Source: an uncultured Clostridia bacterium
Lineage (GTDB): Bacteria; Bacillota; Clostridia; Christensenellales; Borkfalkiaceae
Direction: 5' to 3'
NCBI GenBank assembly: GCA_947629605.1
Contig: CANREK010000039.1
Coordinates: 1-9,624 of the forward strand
Length of the DNA: 9,624 bases
Below the pieces are notes generated by a model. The model was given only the letters and a program-made list of their open reading frames with translations, had not been told where the DNA came from and made no database searches. The stretch's first letter is position 1; each line of letters starts with the position of its first letter. The position numbers were made by a program, and so were the translations under genes. Below are positions 1 through 5,894 of the stretch, one piece after another.

Positions 1-41
1 CTAAGGCCGCTGTGTGCCTTTGGTGCGCCGCGGGTCCCCGC

Positions 42-149
42 CGCTCATTCTGAGTGCCCCGCAGGGGCCGAAGAATCCCAGCAAACGGGCGGAGTAACAT
101 TGTGCTTCCGTAGGTTTGCTGGGATCCTTCGCTACGCTCAGGATGAGCG
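42..149. repeat. MITE-like interspersed palindromic repeat
   Basis: This is a long imperfect inverted repeat in intergenic DNA. The outer arms are 42-54 (CGCTCATTCTGAG) and 137-149 (CTCAGGATGAGCG), matching at 12 of 13 positions. The inner arms are 69-86 (CGAAGAATCCCAGCAAAC) and 114-131 (GTTTGCTGGGATCCTTCG), matching at 17 of 18. The left arm carries a small extra hairpin (GCCCC-GCA-GGGGC, 56-68) where the right arm has only CTACG (132-136). The middle, 87-113, is unpaired or weakly paired. CATTCTGAG...GAAGAATC arms facing ATTCTTCGCTACGCTCAG arms are, from general knowledge, a recurrent intergenic repeat in many bacterial genomes, and translated fragments of it often appear as spurious small proteins. 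No transposase or flanking direct repeat was recognised. Confidence 0.7.
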
Positions 150-166
150 CGGAGCGCTCATTTTTC
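143..166 (+). terminator. Possible plus-strand intrinsic terminator at the repeat edge
   Basis: The sequence ATGAGCGC-GGA-GCGCTCAT (143-161) is a perfect 8-bp stem with a 3-nt loop, and T residues follow it (161-165, then C and another T run at 170-172). Read on the plus strand, this is the classical layout of an intrinsic terminator. It overlaps the right arm of the palindromic repeat. If functional it would stop a gene arriving from beyond the left edge, back to back with the operon terminator at 181-209. No such plus-strand gene is visible here, so function is inferred from structure alone. Confidence 0.45.
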
Positions 167-175
167 ATTTTTAAT

Positions 176-209
176 TTATGAAAAAACCGCAACATATGTT
201 GCGGTTTTT
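176..209 (-). terminator. Intrinsic terminator of the ABC transporter operon
   Basis: Positions 182-209 are a perfect 28-nt palindrome. Each half reads AAAAACCGCAACAT or its complement, giving a CCGCAAC/GTTGCGG stem flanked by A and T runs with a tiny CATATG turn. Transcribed leftward, the stem is followed by six U residues (complement of 181-186). It starts 18 nt past the stop codon of the last permease gene. The flanking A and T runs make it potentially bidirectional. Confidence 0.9.
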
Positions 210-227
210 GTGTTTTGTTCGGAAAAA

Positions 228-1310
228 TTATTCCTTGGAACCCGTGAGCATCAAGGAGCCGATGATGAGCTTCTGGAAGCATCCGAAGAGGATGAGCACG
301 GGGAGCACGCAGACGACGGATGCCGCGATGACGGGCGCCTTGTCGGTTTTATAATCCGCGCGGCCGTCCATGATGTACATGGCGTGCGGCAGGTTGATCC
401 AAATGCTTCTTGCGTCGATGAAGATATACGACCCGACGTAGTTGTTCCAGCAACCCATGAAGGACAGAAGTCCCTGCGCCATGATGGCGGGCATCGCAAG
501 CGGAAGGATGAATTGGCAGAAGATACGGAAGTACCCCGCGCCGTCGATCTTGGCCGCTTCGATGATGGAGGTCGGCATGCCGAACAGGAACTGACGGATG
601 AAGAATGCCGTCATGATGGAGCCGAACAGCCCGGGAACGACCATAACTGCCCAATTATCGATGAATCCGATGGCCGAATACATCGCATATTGCGTCGTCA
701 TGATGGCGGGACCGGGGACCATGATCGCGGCGAGCAGGAAGAAGAACACCTTGTTGCGGCCGATCCATTCGATCTTGGCAAACGAGAACGCCGCGGAGGC
801 CGAAGTGATGACGCCGACGACGACGGGCACGATGGAATAGATCAGGTTGTTGAGGACTGCGCGCCAATAGTTCATGTTGTCGTTGAAGGACCTCGAGATC
901 TCACTGTTCGTGAGGCCCTGCGTGAACACTGCGGCATAGTTCCAGAAGAAGTTGACATTCTCCGCCGCTTCAAAGGTATCGGATGCGTTGATCGTGCTGA
1001 TCGAAGGCCACCATACGAGCGCTTGCAGGGGCGCATTGCCGACGAGGAGGTCGCCCGTGTAGGCGAAGGACCCAGCGATCATCCACCAGAAGGGATAGAC
1101 CATGATGAATGCGCCGAAGAGGAGCACGATATACGTCGCGATGTCCATGACGAGCTTTGCGCGTTTTTTGCTGGCGCGGTGCGTCTTGGAGGAGAAGCCG
1201 AAGAAGGCGATGAATGCCCCCCATGCATAGCGGAGAGAGGAATACTGTTTTTCCTCGGGCGCCGCGGTTGCGGGCTGGTTTTCGAGGACCATATTTTCGT
1301 TATTTTCCAT
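228..1310 (-). CDS. MalG-type sugar ABC transporter permease
   Basis: This is the second inner-membrane subunit of a carbohydrate (CUT1-type) ABC importer, 360 aa. The conserved EAA loop that docks the ATPase is clear at residues 251-274 (EAAKIDGAGYFRIF followed by LPLAMP), placed in the C-terminal third as in MalG. Hydrophobic segments lie at about 54-80, 153-178, 187-213, 218-245, 267-297 and 326-349. An extra hydrophobic patch at 28-40 precedes a basic stretch (SKKRAK). The C-terminus (FQKLIIGSLMLTGSKE) matches the usual MalG-family ending. The length is greater than the usual ~280 aa because of the N-terminal extension and an enlarged segment at 81-150 between the first two membrane helices. 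The ATG is supported by AAGGAGGG at 1317-1324. That ribosome-binding site overlaps the stop codon of the upstream permease (12 nt between the genes), which suggests translational coupling. The substrate cannot be read from the sequence. Confidence 0.93.
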   Translation of the reverse strand: MENNENMVLENQPATAAPEEKQYSSLRYAWGAFIAFFGFSSKTHRASKKRAKLVMDIATYIVLLFGAFIMVYPFWWMIAGSFAYTGDLLVGNAPLQALVWWPSISTINASDTFEAAENVNFFWNYAAVFTQGLTNSEISRSFNDNMNYWRAVLNNLIYSIVPVVVGVITSASAAFSFAKIEWIGRNKVFFFLLAAIMVPGPAIMTTQYAMYSAIGFIDNWAVMVVPGLFGSIMTAFFIRQFLFGMPTSIIEAAKIDGAGYFRIFCQFILPLAMPAIMAQGLLSFMGCWNNYVGSYIFIDARSIWINLPHAMYIMDGRADYKTDKAPVIAASVVCVLPVLILFGCFQKLIIGSLMLTGSKE

Positions 1311-1322
1311 GATTCTCCCTCC

Positions 1323-2525
1323 TTAGTCCTTCTTTCTGGAATCAAGCCAGAACTGGAACAGCGTCATCACGAAGATGAACACGGCAAGGATCATACCGTA
1401 GGCAGCGCCCGCGGAAGGATTCTTATTGCCGCCCGTGACGGGGGTCGAGACGGTGTTGAGACCATAGATATATACGAGCGAGACATACCCCGAAGTGTTG
1501 TAGTGTTCGCCGAAGAGGAGCACGGGCTCCGCGTAGATCTGCATGCCGCCGATGACGGATGTGACGATGTTGTAGAAGATGGTGGGATAGAGGTCGGGCA
1601 TGGTGACCTTCCAAAAGATCTGCCAGCCGTTCGCGCCGTCGATCTGCGCGGCCTCTTTGGTCGCCGCATTGACGCCCGAGAGACCTGCGACATAGAGAAT
1701 GATCGTGCCGCCGAGACCCTTCCACACCGACATGATGACGATGACGAGTTTTGAGACGAAGCCTTGGCACCAATACGGGTCGGCCATGAATGCGCTCGTG
1801 GACTGAGAGCCGACGACCTTATTCCATGTGAGGCCCGAGTTGGGGTTGAGCCAATCGAGTGTGCTGCCGAACATCTGGTTGATGACGCCCGAGGTGCTGA
1901 ACATGATCTTGAACGTGTAGACGATGGAGATCGTGCTGGCGACGCAGGGTATGTAGTAGAGCACGCGGAATACGTTGCCGCCCTTGATGTCGCGGGACAT
2001 GCAGACCGCAAAGAACATCGAGAGGATCATGCCGATCGGGATACCGATCATATAGAACACCGTGTTGAACAGGTAGATCCCCATTTCGTTGGGGGCGAAT
2101 TCACTTGCGATGTTCGTCGTAAAGACGCGTTGATACCAAATGAACGGGTTGGGCGTAGGAACTGCGCCGAGGTTGAGCGTACCGTCGGGATTGAGGGTAC
2201 TCTCTTTGTACACATAGTCGCCCATGTGGGAAAGGACATCGCCGAGCGTCACGGCGCCGCTCATCTCGAAGTTGGTGAACGAGAGCATGACGGCCATGAC
2301 AAAGGCGGAATAGACGAACCAAATGGTGCCGACGAGGAGCGGGATGCAGAAGATCCAACCCCAAATGTTATCTTGCAGTTTCTGCTGGTTGATGTGTCTG
2401 CGCTTTTTCTTCTGCGGAACGAGCTCATCCTCCGCCGCGATCACATCAACGAGAACAGAACTTTCGACATTTTCTTCGGCAACCGTTCCCGCTTCGGCAA
2501 CATCTGTCGATAAAATCTCTTCCAT
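1323..2525 (-). CDS. MalF/LplB-type sugar ABC transporter permease
   Basis: This is the first inner-membrane subunit of the same importer, 400 aa. An acidic cytoplasmic N-terminal tail (about 1-38) ends in the basic cluster QKKKRRH. Six hydrophobic segments follow at about 54-84, 150-176, 186-210, 257-283, 311-338 and 374-394. The EAA loop is at 291-314 (EAAQIDGANGWQIFWK, then MPDLYP), the ATPase contact site of this family. A large loop of about 65 residues lies between the first two membrane segments, and a second insert of about 45 residues (211-256) precedes the fourth. Both probably face outward and could meet the large binding protein, which is an inference. The start ATG has AAGGAGG at 2531-2537, 5 nt away. 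It pairs with the MalG-type permease to form the translocation channel. A strong hairpin separates it from the binding-protein gene, so its expression may be lower than that gene's. Confidence 0.93.
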   Translation of the reverse strand: MEEILSTDVAEAGTVAEENVESSVLVDVIAAEDELVPQKKKRRHINQQKLQDNIWGWIFCIPLLVGTIWFVYSAFVMAVMLSFTNFEMSGAVTLGDVLSHMGDYVYKESTLNPDGTLNLGAVPTPNPFIWYQRVFTTNIASEFAPNEMGIYLFNTVFYMIGIPIGMILSMFFAVCMSRDIKGGNVFRVLYYIPCVASTISIVYTFKIMFSTSGVINQMFGSTLDWLNPNSGLTWNKVVGSQSTSAFMADPYWCQGFVSKLVIVIMSVWKGLGGTIILYVAGLSGVNAATKEAAQIDGANGWQIFWKVTMPDLYPTIFYNIVTSVIGGMQIYAEPVLLFGEHYNTSGYVSLVYIYGLNTVSTPVTGGNKNPSAGAAYGMILAVFIFVMTLFQFWLDSRKKD

Positions 2526-2557
2526 TGTTTCCTCCTTATACTTTTTGGCGGGAGGCG

Positions 2558-2583
2558 GTGCGGTCTCCCGCGGGAGACCGCAC
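2558..2583 (-). promoter_or_regulatory. Intercistronic 26-nt perfect palindrome (mRNA hairpin)
   Basis: GTGCGGTCTCCCG (2558-2570) is followed immediately by its exact reverse complement (2571-2583). In the leftward transcript it folds into a very GC-rich hairpin 17 nt after the stop codon of the binding-protein gene and about 20 nt before the ribosome-binding site of the first permease gene. No U run follows (the next bases are CGCCTCCCGCC), so it does not look like a full intrinsic terminator. Hairpins between binding-protein and permease genes, as in malE-malF, are known to stabilise the upstream mRNA and lower downstream expression. That role here is inferred by analogy. Confidence 0.75.
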
Positions 2584-2600
2584 GTTCTCCGATGTTGCCG

Positions 2601-5516
2601 TTATTTCGTCTGCATGAGTTTCGTGAGCTGGTCGCCCTCGGCCTTCACGGCTGCGCTGAGCGCATTTTGGCAGAGTTGGGCCTGTTTGAGCACATACACA
2701 ACGGGGGTCTCCCAAGTCTGTGCCGTGGCGGAAGGGCTCTGCTTGATACCCGTCTGACCGTTGCGCAGGACATCGAGGTTGCTGCTGTTGATCTGCACTT
2801 TGCCGACGAATACGGGTTCGCCGCGCGTGTAGGCGAGCATCGTGGTGGTGCTGTTCCGGGCGTCGACGTCCTTGACCCATGCATCGTTGTAGGTGTACAT
2901 CGTGCTGTCGCGTGCCGCGTTGAGGCCGCACTGCATACGGATGTTGATCTCTCTCGTCATTCTGTTGAGCGGGACCATGCGGAGCACCTTCATCGCGTAG
3001 CCGAGGAAGGCCGTCTTGGTGGAACCTGCAAAGTTCGCAAACGGGGTGTTGGCATAGGCGGGATCGTATTTGACTGCCTGCGCTTGGCCGCCGACCGTGA
3101 TGGTCTTGCCTTCGAGATATTGGGAGACCGTCGTGCTGTTCTGTTCCGTATTGGTGACGAGTCTCTCCATTTCGAGCGCGAGTTTGTAGTAGCCGTCCCA
3201 AATCTCCTTGGCCTCTGCCTGCCCGGCCGGGTTCACGGTCACGGAGCCGTCATCATTATAGGTATAGTATTGGGTGGTGGAGAAGCCTTCGGGCGTGATC
3301 ATATCCTTGAACGCGCCGTCTGCGCCGTACTTCTGATAGTCGACGAACTGCTCCATCTGATTGCGGAAGTTGGGGAACTGAGCGCCCGCGTAGGTCAGAG
3401 TGACCTGCGCTTCGGGGTCGATCGTGAGGGCCATGACCATACCGATGGCCGCTTCCATCTTCCATGCGTGATCGCCCGTGTAGTTGGTGACTTGGCCGTT
3501 GACTGCGTAGCCGACGGAGTCCATACGGGCGCCCCACTTGTCTTGGCGGAGCATCTGGTTCTTTTGGATATCTGCGGCGGAGTAGATGGTCTTGCCTTCG
3601 GAAAGGTTCGTTCTCTGCACGTTGTCGTTTGCGGCAGCGTCGCCCGTGCCCTTTCCGGTCGCACCGTTGGAGTATTCTTCCATGGTGTAGTTGGCGCCCT
3701 TCACCTTGCTGTAAAGAGCATATCTCTCGGAGACGGGGGTGGGCATCTGACCGAAGTCGAGAACGTCGAGGTGGGTATCGTTACGGGTCGCGCCGTCCCA
3801 CGAACCTGCGCCGTAGAACAGCGAGCGGCCTGCACGGAAGTAGGACCAGCCGTTGTTTTCGCCGGCGTCCTTGGAATCGCCGCCGTTGTTGGCGTTCCAG
3901 TCGGAAGCGAGGGCGAGGAATGCGCCGTACGTTTCGAGGAATCTCTCGGAGTTGAACCCGTACTGCACGGCGACCTTACGAACGGTACCGTCGAGGTTGA
4001 CCTTGGTCACGTCGTTGGTATCTTTGCTGACATAATCTCTCCACTTTGCGGGATCGGTGATGTCCGCGCCCTGACCGACGATGTTCTGCTGTTCATCTCT
4101 GTATGTGCAGAGTGCGTTGGCGAGGTTGATGAAGTCGGCATCGTTGCCGTACAGCCAAGGAAGGAGATAGAGCACCGCGCCGACAGCGCCGCCCGAGTTG
4201 CCCTCGTACTGCTCGCCGCCGAACACTGCCATGTTGCCGAGGCCGTTGTAGTCAACGCCGCCCTTGCCGTCGCCCTTCTGCCAATCGAAGGTGTTGAGGT
4301 AATAGGTCATCGCCCAAATGAAGGCAGCATATTCACCGTAGGTATAGGTGATGTGGCCGACCGTTTCGTCGTACGCGGCATTCGTGTTGACGGTGTTTGC
4401 GCCCGAGACCTTCAACTCATCGTTGGGGAATCCGGGGATGGTCACGACATAGCCTTCGCCGTTCGTGTAGGCCTCGCAGAGACATGCGAGCGGGTCGCCG
4501 CCTTGAAGCGCTGCGCCGTAGTTGTCATAGCGATAGAAGTTGAACGGGAAGTAACGGGTGGGCACGCCGACGTTGATGATGGGTGCGGGATTGCCTTCTT
4601 TCGCCTGCTTCGATTCGCCCGTATAGGGATTGGTATATTCCCCCGTGACCGCATACTGCACGACGCTCTTGCCGTTCGGCATGACACCGGAATCTTGGGA
4701 ATAGTTGCGATCCTTGGAAACGGAACCGGGGGTCTCGTTGGAACCGCCCTTCACGGTACGTTGTTTGACTGCCAGCGTGGTCGTGACGGCCTGCTTGATG
4801 GCGTCGGTGAAGAACAGGTTGTTGTAGCCCGTGGAGAAGTTGGAGAAGTCCTTGGGCAGACCGTAGAGCCCGACTTCCTCGTTGTTCGCATCGGTATAGA
4901 ACCCGTTTTGGTCCTTGTCGTAGTGCACGGCTTGACCGCGGGTGTACGACATATCCGACGTCTTTTTGTAGGAGTAGTAAGAAAGCGCGTTGGGCCAGAT
5001 CTCGCCGAGCACTTCCCGGTTGGCCGCCTTGGCCGCATCGCCCGAGAGCGCGGGATCTGCGCTGACCGTGTCGATATAGTCGGCAAGGTTCAGAACGGCG
5101 CCCGTTTCCGCATACGTTCTCACATAGCGGGGTGCGAGATACATGATGTCGTACATATTATTGTTTGACCAATAATTCGACAGATTGTCGAAGTAATCCG
5201 CCTTATCCGTCTCGTTAAAGAAGTCGACGGTATAATGGGTGTTGTGCGCCGCGTTATACGCATCCATGTACTCATTGCAGATGGCCCTGTTCGTCGCCGC
5301 ATCCGAGTCGTTGCAGAAGATGTACACGGTGAGCTTGTTGGGATCGGTACCTCTTCCGGGCGTACCGGACCGGTAGCCCAAGTCATTCGTCGACAAATTG
5401 CCTCCGTTATCGCCGCTACCGCCGCCGCAAGCTGCCGCCGCAAACGCGACGCTTGCCGTCATGACCGCAGAAAGAGCGATGACGGAAACACGTCTTAAAA
5501 CTTTGCTCTTCTTCAT
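2601..5516 (-). CDS. Very large lipoprotein substrate-binding protein of an ABC importer
   Basis: This is the extracellular solute-binding protein, probably tethered to the membrane outer face, that feeds ligand to the two permeases encoded next. The N-terminus MKKSKVLRRV plus a hydrophobic Ala-rich run (11-29) and Cys30 form a lipoprotein signal peptide. The lipobox is A-A-A-C, with Ala rather than Leu at -3. A Gly/Ser/Asn-rich linker (31-45) follows. The first fold strand (KLTVYIFCND, 61-70) and NLSNYW...YDIMYLAPRYV (111-132) resemble the start of family-1 binding proteins. A motif typical of the second lobe (FRAGRSLFYGAGSWDG to DFGQMPTPV) comes only at 560-595. At 971 aa the protein is about twice the usual 400-560 aa, so there are long extra segments, roughly 190-520 and 610-680. 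Aromatic and Asn/Gly/Tyr-rich composition fits glycan binding. The ATG is preceded by AAGAGGT (5524-5530). The ligand is unknown; carbohydrate is an inference from the CUT1-type permeases. Confidence 0.88.
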   Translation of the reverse strand: MKKSKVLRRVSVIALSAVMTASVAFAAAACGGGSGDNGGNLSTNDLGYRSGTPGRGTDPNKLTVYIFCNDSDAATNRAICNEYMDAYNAAHNTHYTVDFFNETDKADYFDNLSNYWSNNNMYDIMYLAPRYVRTYAETGAVLNLADYIDTVSADPALSGDAAKAANREVLGEIWPNALSYYSYKKTSDMSYTRGQAVHYDKDQNGFYTDANNEEVGLYGLPKDFSNFSTGYNNLFFTDAIKQAVTTTLAVKQRTVKGGSNETPGSVSKDRNYSQDSGVMPNGKSVVQYAVTGEYTNPYTGESKQAKEGNPAPIINVGVPTRYFPFNFYRYDNYGAALQGGDPLACLCEAYTNGEGYVVTIPGFPNDELKVSGANTVNTNAAYDETVGHITYTYGEYAAFIWAMTYYLNTFDWQKGDGKGGVDYNGLGNMAVFGGEQYEGNSGGAVGAVLYLLPWLYGNDADFINLANALCTYRDEQQNIVGQGADITDPAKWRDYVSKDTNDVTKVNLDGTVRKVAVQYGFNSERFLETYGAFLALASDWNANNGGDSKDAGENNGWSYFRAGRSLFYGAGSWDGATRNDTHLDVLDFGQMPTPVSERYALYSKVKGANYTMEEYSNGATGKGTGDAAANDNVQRTNLSEGKTIYSAADIQKNQMLRQDKWGARMDSVGYAVNGQVTNYTGDHAWKMEAAIGMVMALTIDPEAQVTLTYAGAQFPNFRNQMEQFVDYQKYGADGAFKDMITPEGFSTTQYYTYNDDGSVTVNPAGQAEAKEIWDGYYKLALEMERLVTNTEQNSTTVSQYLEGKTITVGGQAQAVKYDPAYANTPFANFAGSTKTAFLGYAMKVLRMVPLNRMTREINIRMQCGLNAARDSTMYTYNDAWVKDVDARNSTTTMLAYTRGEPVFVGKVQINSSNLDVLRNGQTGIKQSPSATAQTWETPVVYVLKQAQLCQNALSAAVKAEGDQLTKLMQTK

Positions 5517-5561
5517 TCCTTTTACCTCTTATTTTAGAATTTTTGTGCGGAAACCCTTTCG

Positions 5562-5578
5562 GCATTTGGGGGAAATGC
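5562..5578 (-). promoter_or_regulatory. Leader hairpin downstream of the attenuator
   Basis: In the leftward transcript GCATTT-CCCCC-AAATGC is a perfect 6-bp stem with a C5 loop. A second small stem (GAAA-GGG-TTTC, about 5548-5561) follows at once, and GUGC/GCAC could close the pair. It lies between the leader terminator and the ribosome-binding site of the binding-protein gene. The TTTCCCCC inside it repeats the TTTCCCC of the terminator arm, so both could compete for the same upstream G-rich partner (5709-5716). No known riboswitch class was recognised. Confidence 0.4.
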
Positions 5579-5580
5579 AC

Positions 5581-5622
5581 AAAAAGGCAGTCTCCGCGGA
5601 AATGGATCCCGGGGAAACTGCC
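5581..5622 (-). terminator. Intrinsic terminator / attenuator inside the transporter leader
   Basis: In the leftward transcript GGCAGTTTCCCCGG (5622-5609) and CCGCGGAGACTGCC (5599-5586) form a 14-position stem with 12 Watson-Crick pairs, one U-G wobble and one C-C mismatch. The loop is 9 nt (GATCCATTT) and UUUUU (5585-5581) follows. This is a textbook intrinsic terminator, but it lies about 110 nt downstream of a strong promoter and 65 nt before the start codon of the binding-protein gene. No good promoter is visible between it and that gene. It therefore either acts as a conditional attenuator or ends a short leader RNA or read-through from the right-hand block. Confidence 0.75.
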
Positions 5623-5740
5623 GAATAAAAAAGAAGCACCCGAAAATTTTAACGCCTTCCCAACAAAAAAGCGCGTAAAATTACCGAGTGTACCTCTTCT
5701 TCATGACTTTTCCCCCATCGTCATTTCTTGTACTGTTCCT

Positions 5741-5769
5741 ATCTTACCACGCGGCGGGGGCTTTGTCAA
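5741..5769 (-). promoter_or_regulatory. Sigma-A type promoter of the transporter operon
   Basis: On the minus strand a perfect -35 hexamer TTGACA (complement of 5764-5769) is followed by a 17-nt spacer and TAAGAT (complement of 5741-5746), which matches 4 of 6 consensus -10 bases. The spacer ends in TGG directly before the -10, giving an extended -10 TGn motif. The predicted start is the A near 5734, so the leader to the binding-protein ATG at 5516 would be about 218 nt. No other promoter of similar quality was found in the gap. Confidence 0.8.
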
Positions 5770-5790
5770 TAGTCTTTTCAAAATTTTTTT

Positions 5791-5814
5791 GTGAAAACTT
5801 CACTTATTTTTCAC
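5791..5814. promoter_or_regulatory. GTGAA/TTCAC inverted-repeat cluster, possible operator
   Basis: GTGAA-AAC-TTCAC (5791-5803) is a perfect 5-bp inverted repeat with a 3-nt centre. A further TTTTCAC (5808-5814) also pairs with GTGAAAA (5791-5797) at wider spacing. The cluster ends about 22 nt upstream of the -35 box of the transporter promoter, a usual place for an activator. It lacks the CG centre of LacI/CcpA-type sites. A regulator is not identified and the match could be chance in A+T-rich DNA. Confidence 0.3.
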
Positions 5815-5836
5815 GGTTTTTTGGGCATATTCCACG

Positions 5837-5863
5837 AAAAAAGTGGATTTTACTCACTTTTTT
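5837..5863 (-). terminator. Weak terminator candidate after the parAB-acyltransferase block
   Basis: AAAAAAGTG (5837-5845) and CACTTTTTT (5855-5863) form a 9-bp stem around a 9-nt loop. On either strand the stem ends in a T run. Only two G-C pairs support it, so it is weaker than the other two minus-strand terminators in the window. It is the only terminator-like structure close to the end of the acyltransferase gene (about 32 nt past the stop). Read-through to the leader terminator at 5581-5622 is quite possible. Confidence 0.35.
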
Positions 5864-5894
5864 TGCCGTCCGTGCGAAGCTGCGCGGCGCTCCG

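Larger units (their letters stand above)
5517..5894 (-). other. Regulatory intergenic region between the ftsH-parAB block and the transporter operon
   Basis: This 378-nt stretch has no convincing protein gene and is far richer in A+T than its neighbours. In transcription order it holds a weak hairpin after the acyltransferase gene (5837-5863), GTGAA/TTCAC half-sites (5791-5814), a sigma-A type promoter (5741-5769), a leader with a terminator hairpin (5581-5622), two short hairpins (5562-5578 and about 5544-5564), and the ribosome-binding site of the binding-protein gene (5524-5530). Two minimal overlapping reading frames occur in the leader (5724-5701 and 5704-5681, the latter encoding MKKRYTR). 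They are too short to call as genes. Confidence 0.7.

Noticed and set aside
1..282. 93-codon minus-strand frame at the left edge
   Set aside because: It runs through the end of the permease gene, the terminator and the palindromic repeat. The peptide piece LSVAKDPS...FFGP is the usual translation artefact of this repeat type.
210..1754. 514-codon plus-strand frame over both permease genes
   Set aside because: The translation is extremely rich in Asp, Glu, His and Arg with no fold-like pattern. It overlaps two permeases with intact EAA loops on the other strand and starts inside the terminator palindrome.
2531..2555. Sequestration of the first permease's ribosome-binding site by CCTCC at 2551-2555
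   Set aside because: Only a 5-bp helix with no extension on either side; too weak to support a claim.
2592..5168. 858-codon open reading frame on the plus strand, antisense to the binding-protein gene
   Set aside because: It is a frame shadow produced by G/C-ending codons in the real gene. It shows no recognisable domain, has an atypical composition and a poor start region, while the minus strand has a signal peptide, binding-protein motifs and a good ribosome-binding site.
5531..5559. Second promoter (TAAAAT as -10) directly before the binding-protein gene
   Set aside because: The -10 is good, but the sequence 16-18 nt upstream (around GAAAGG) does not resemble TTGACA, and the start site would fall on or next to the ribosome-binding site.
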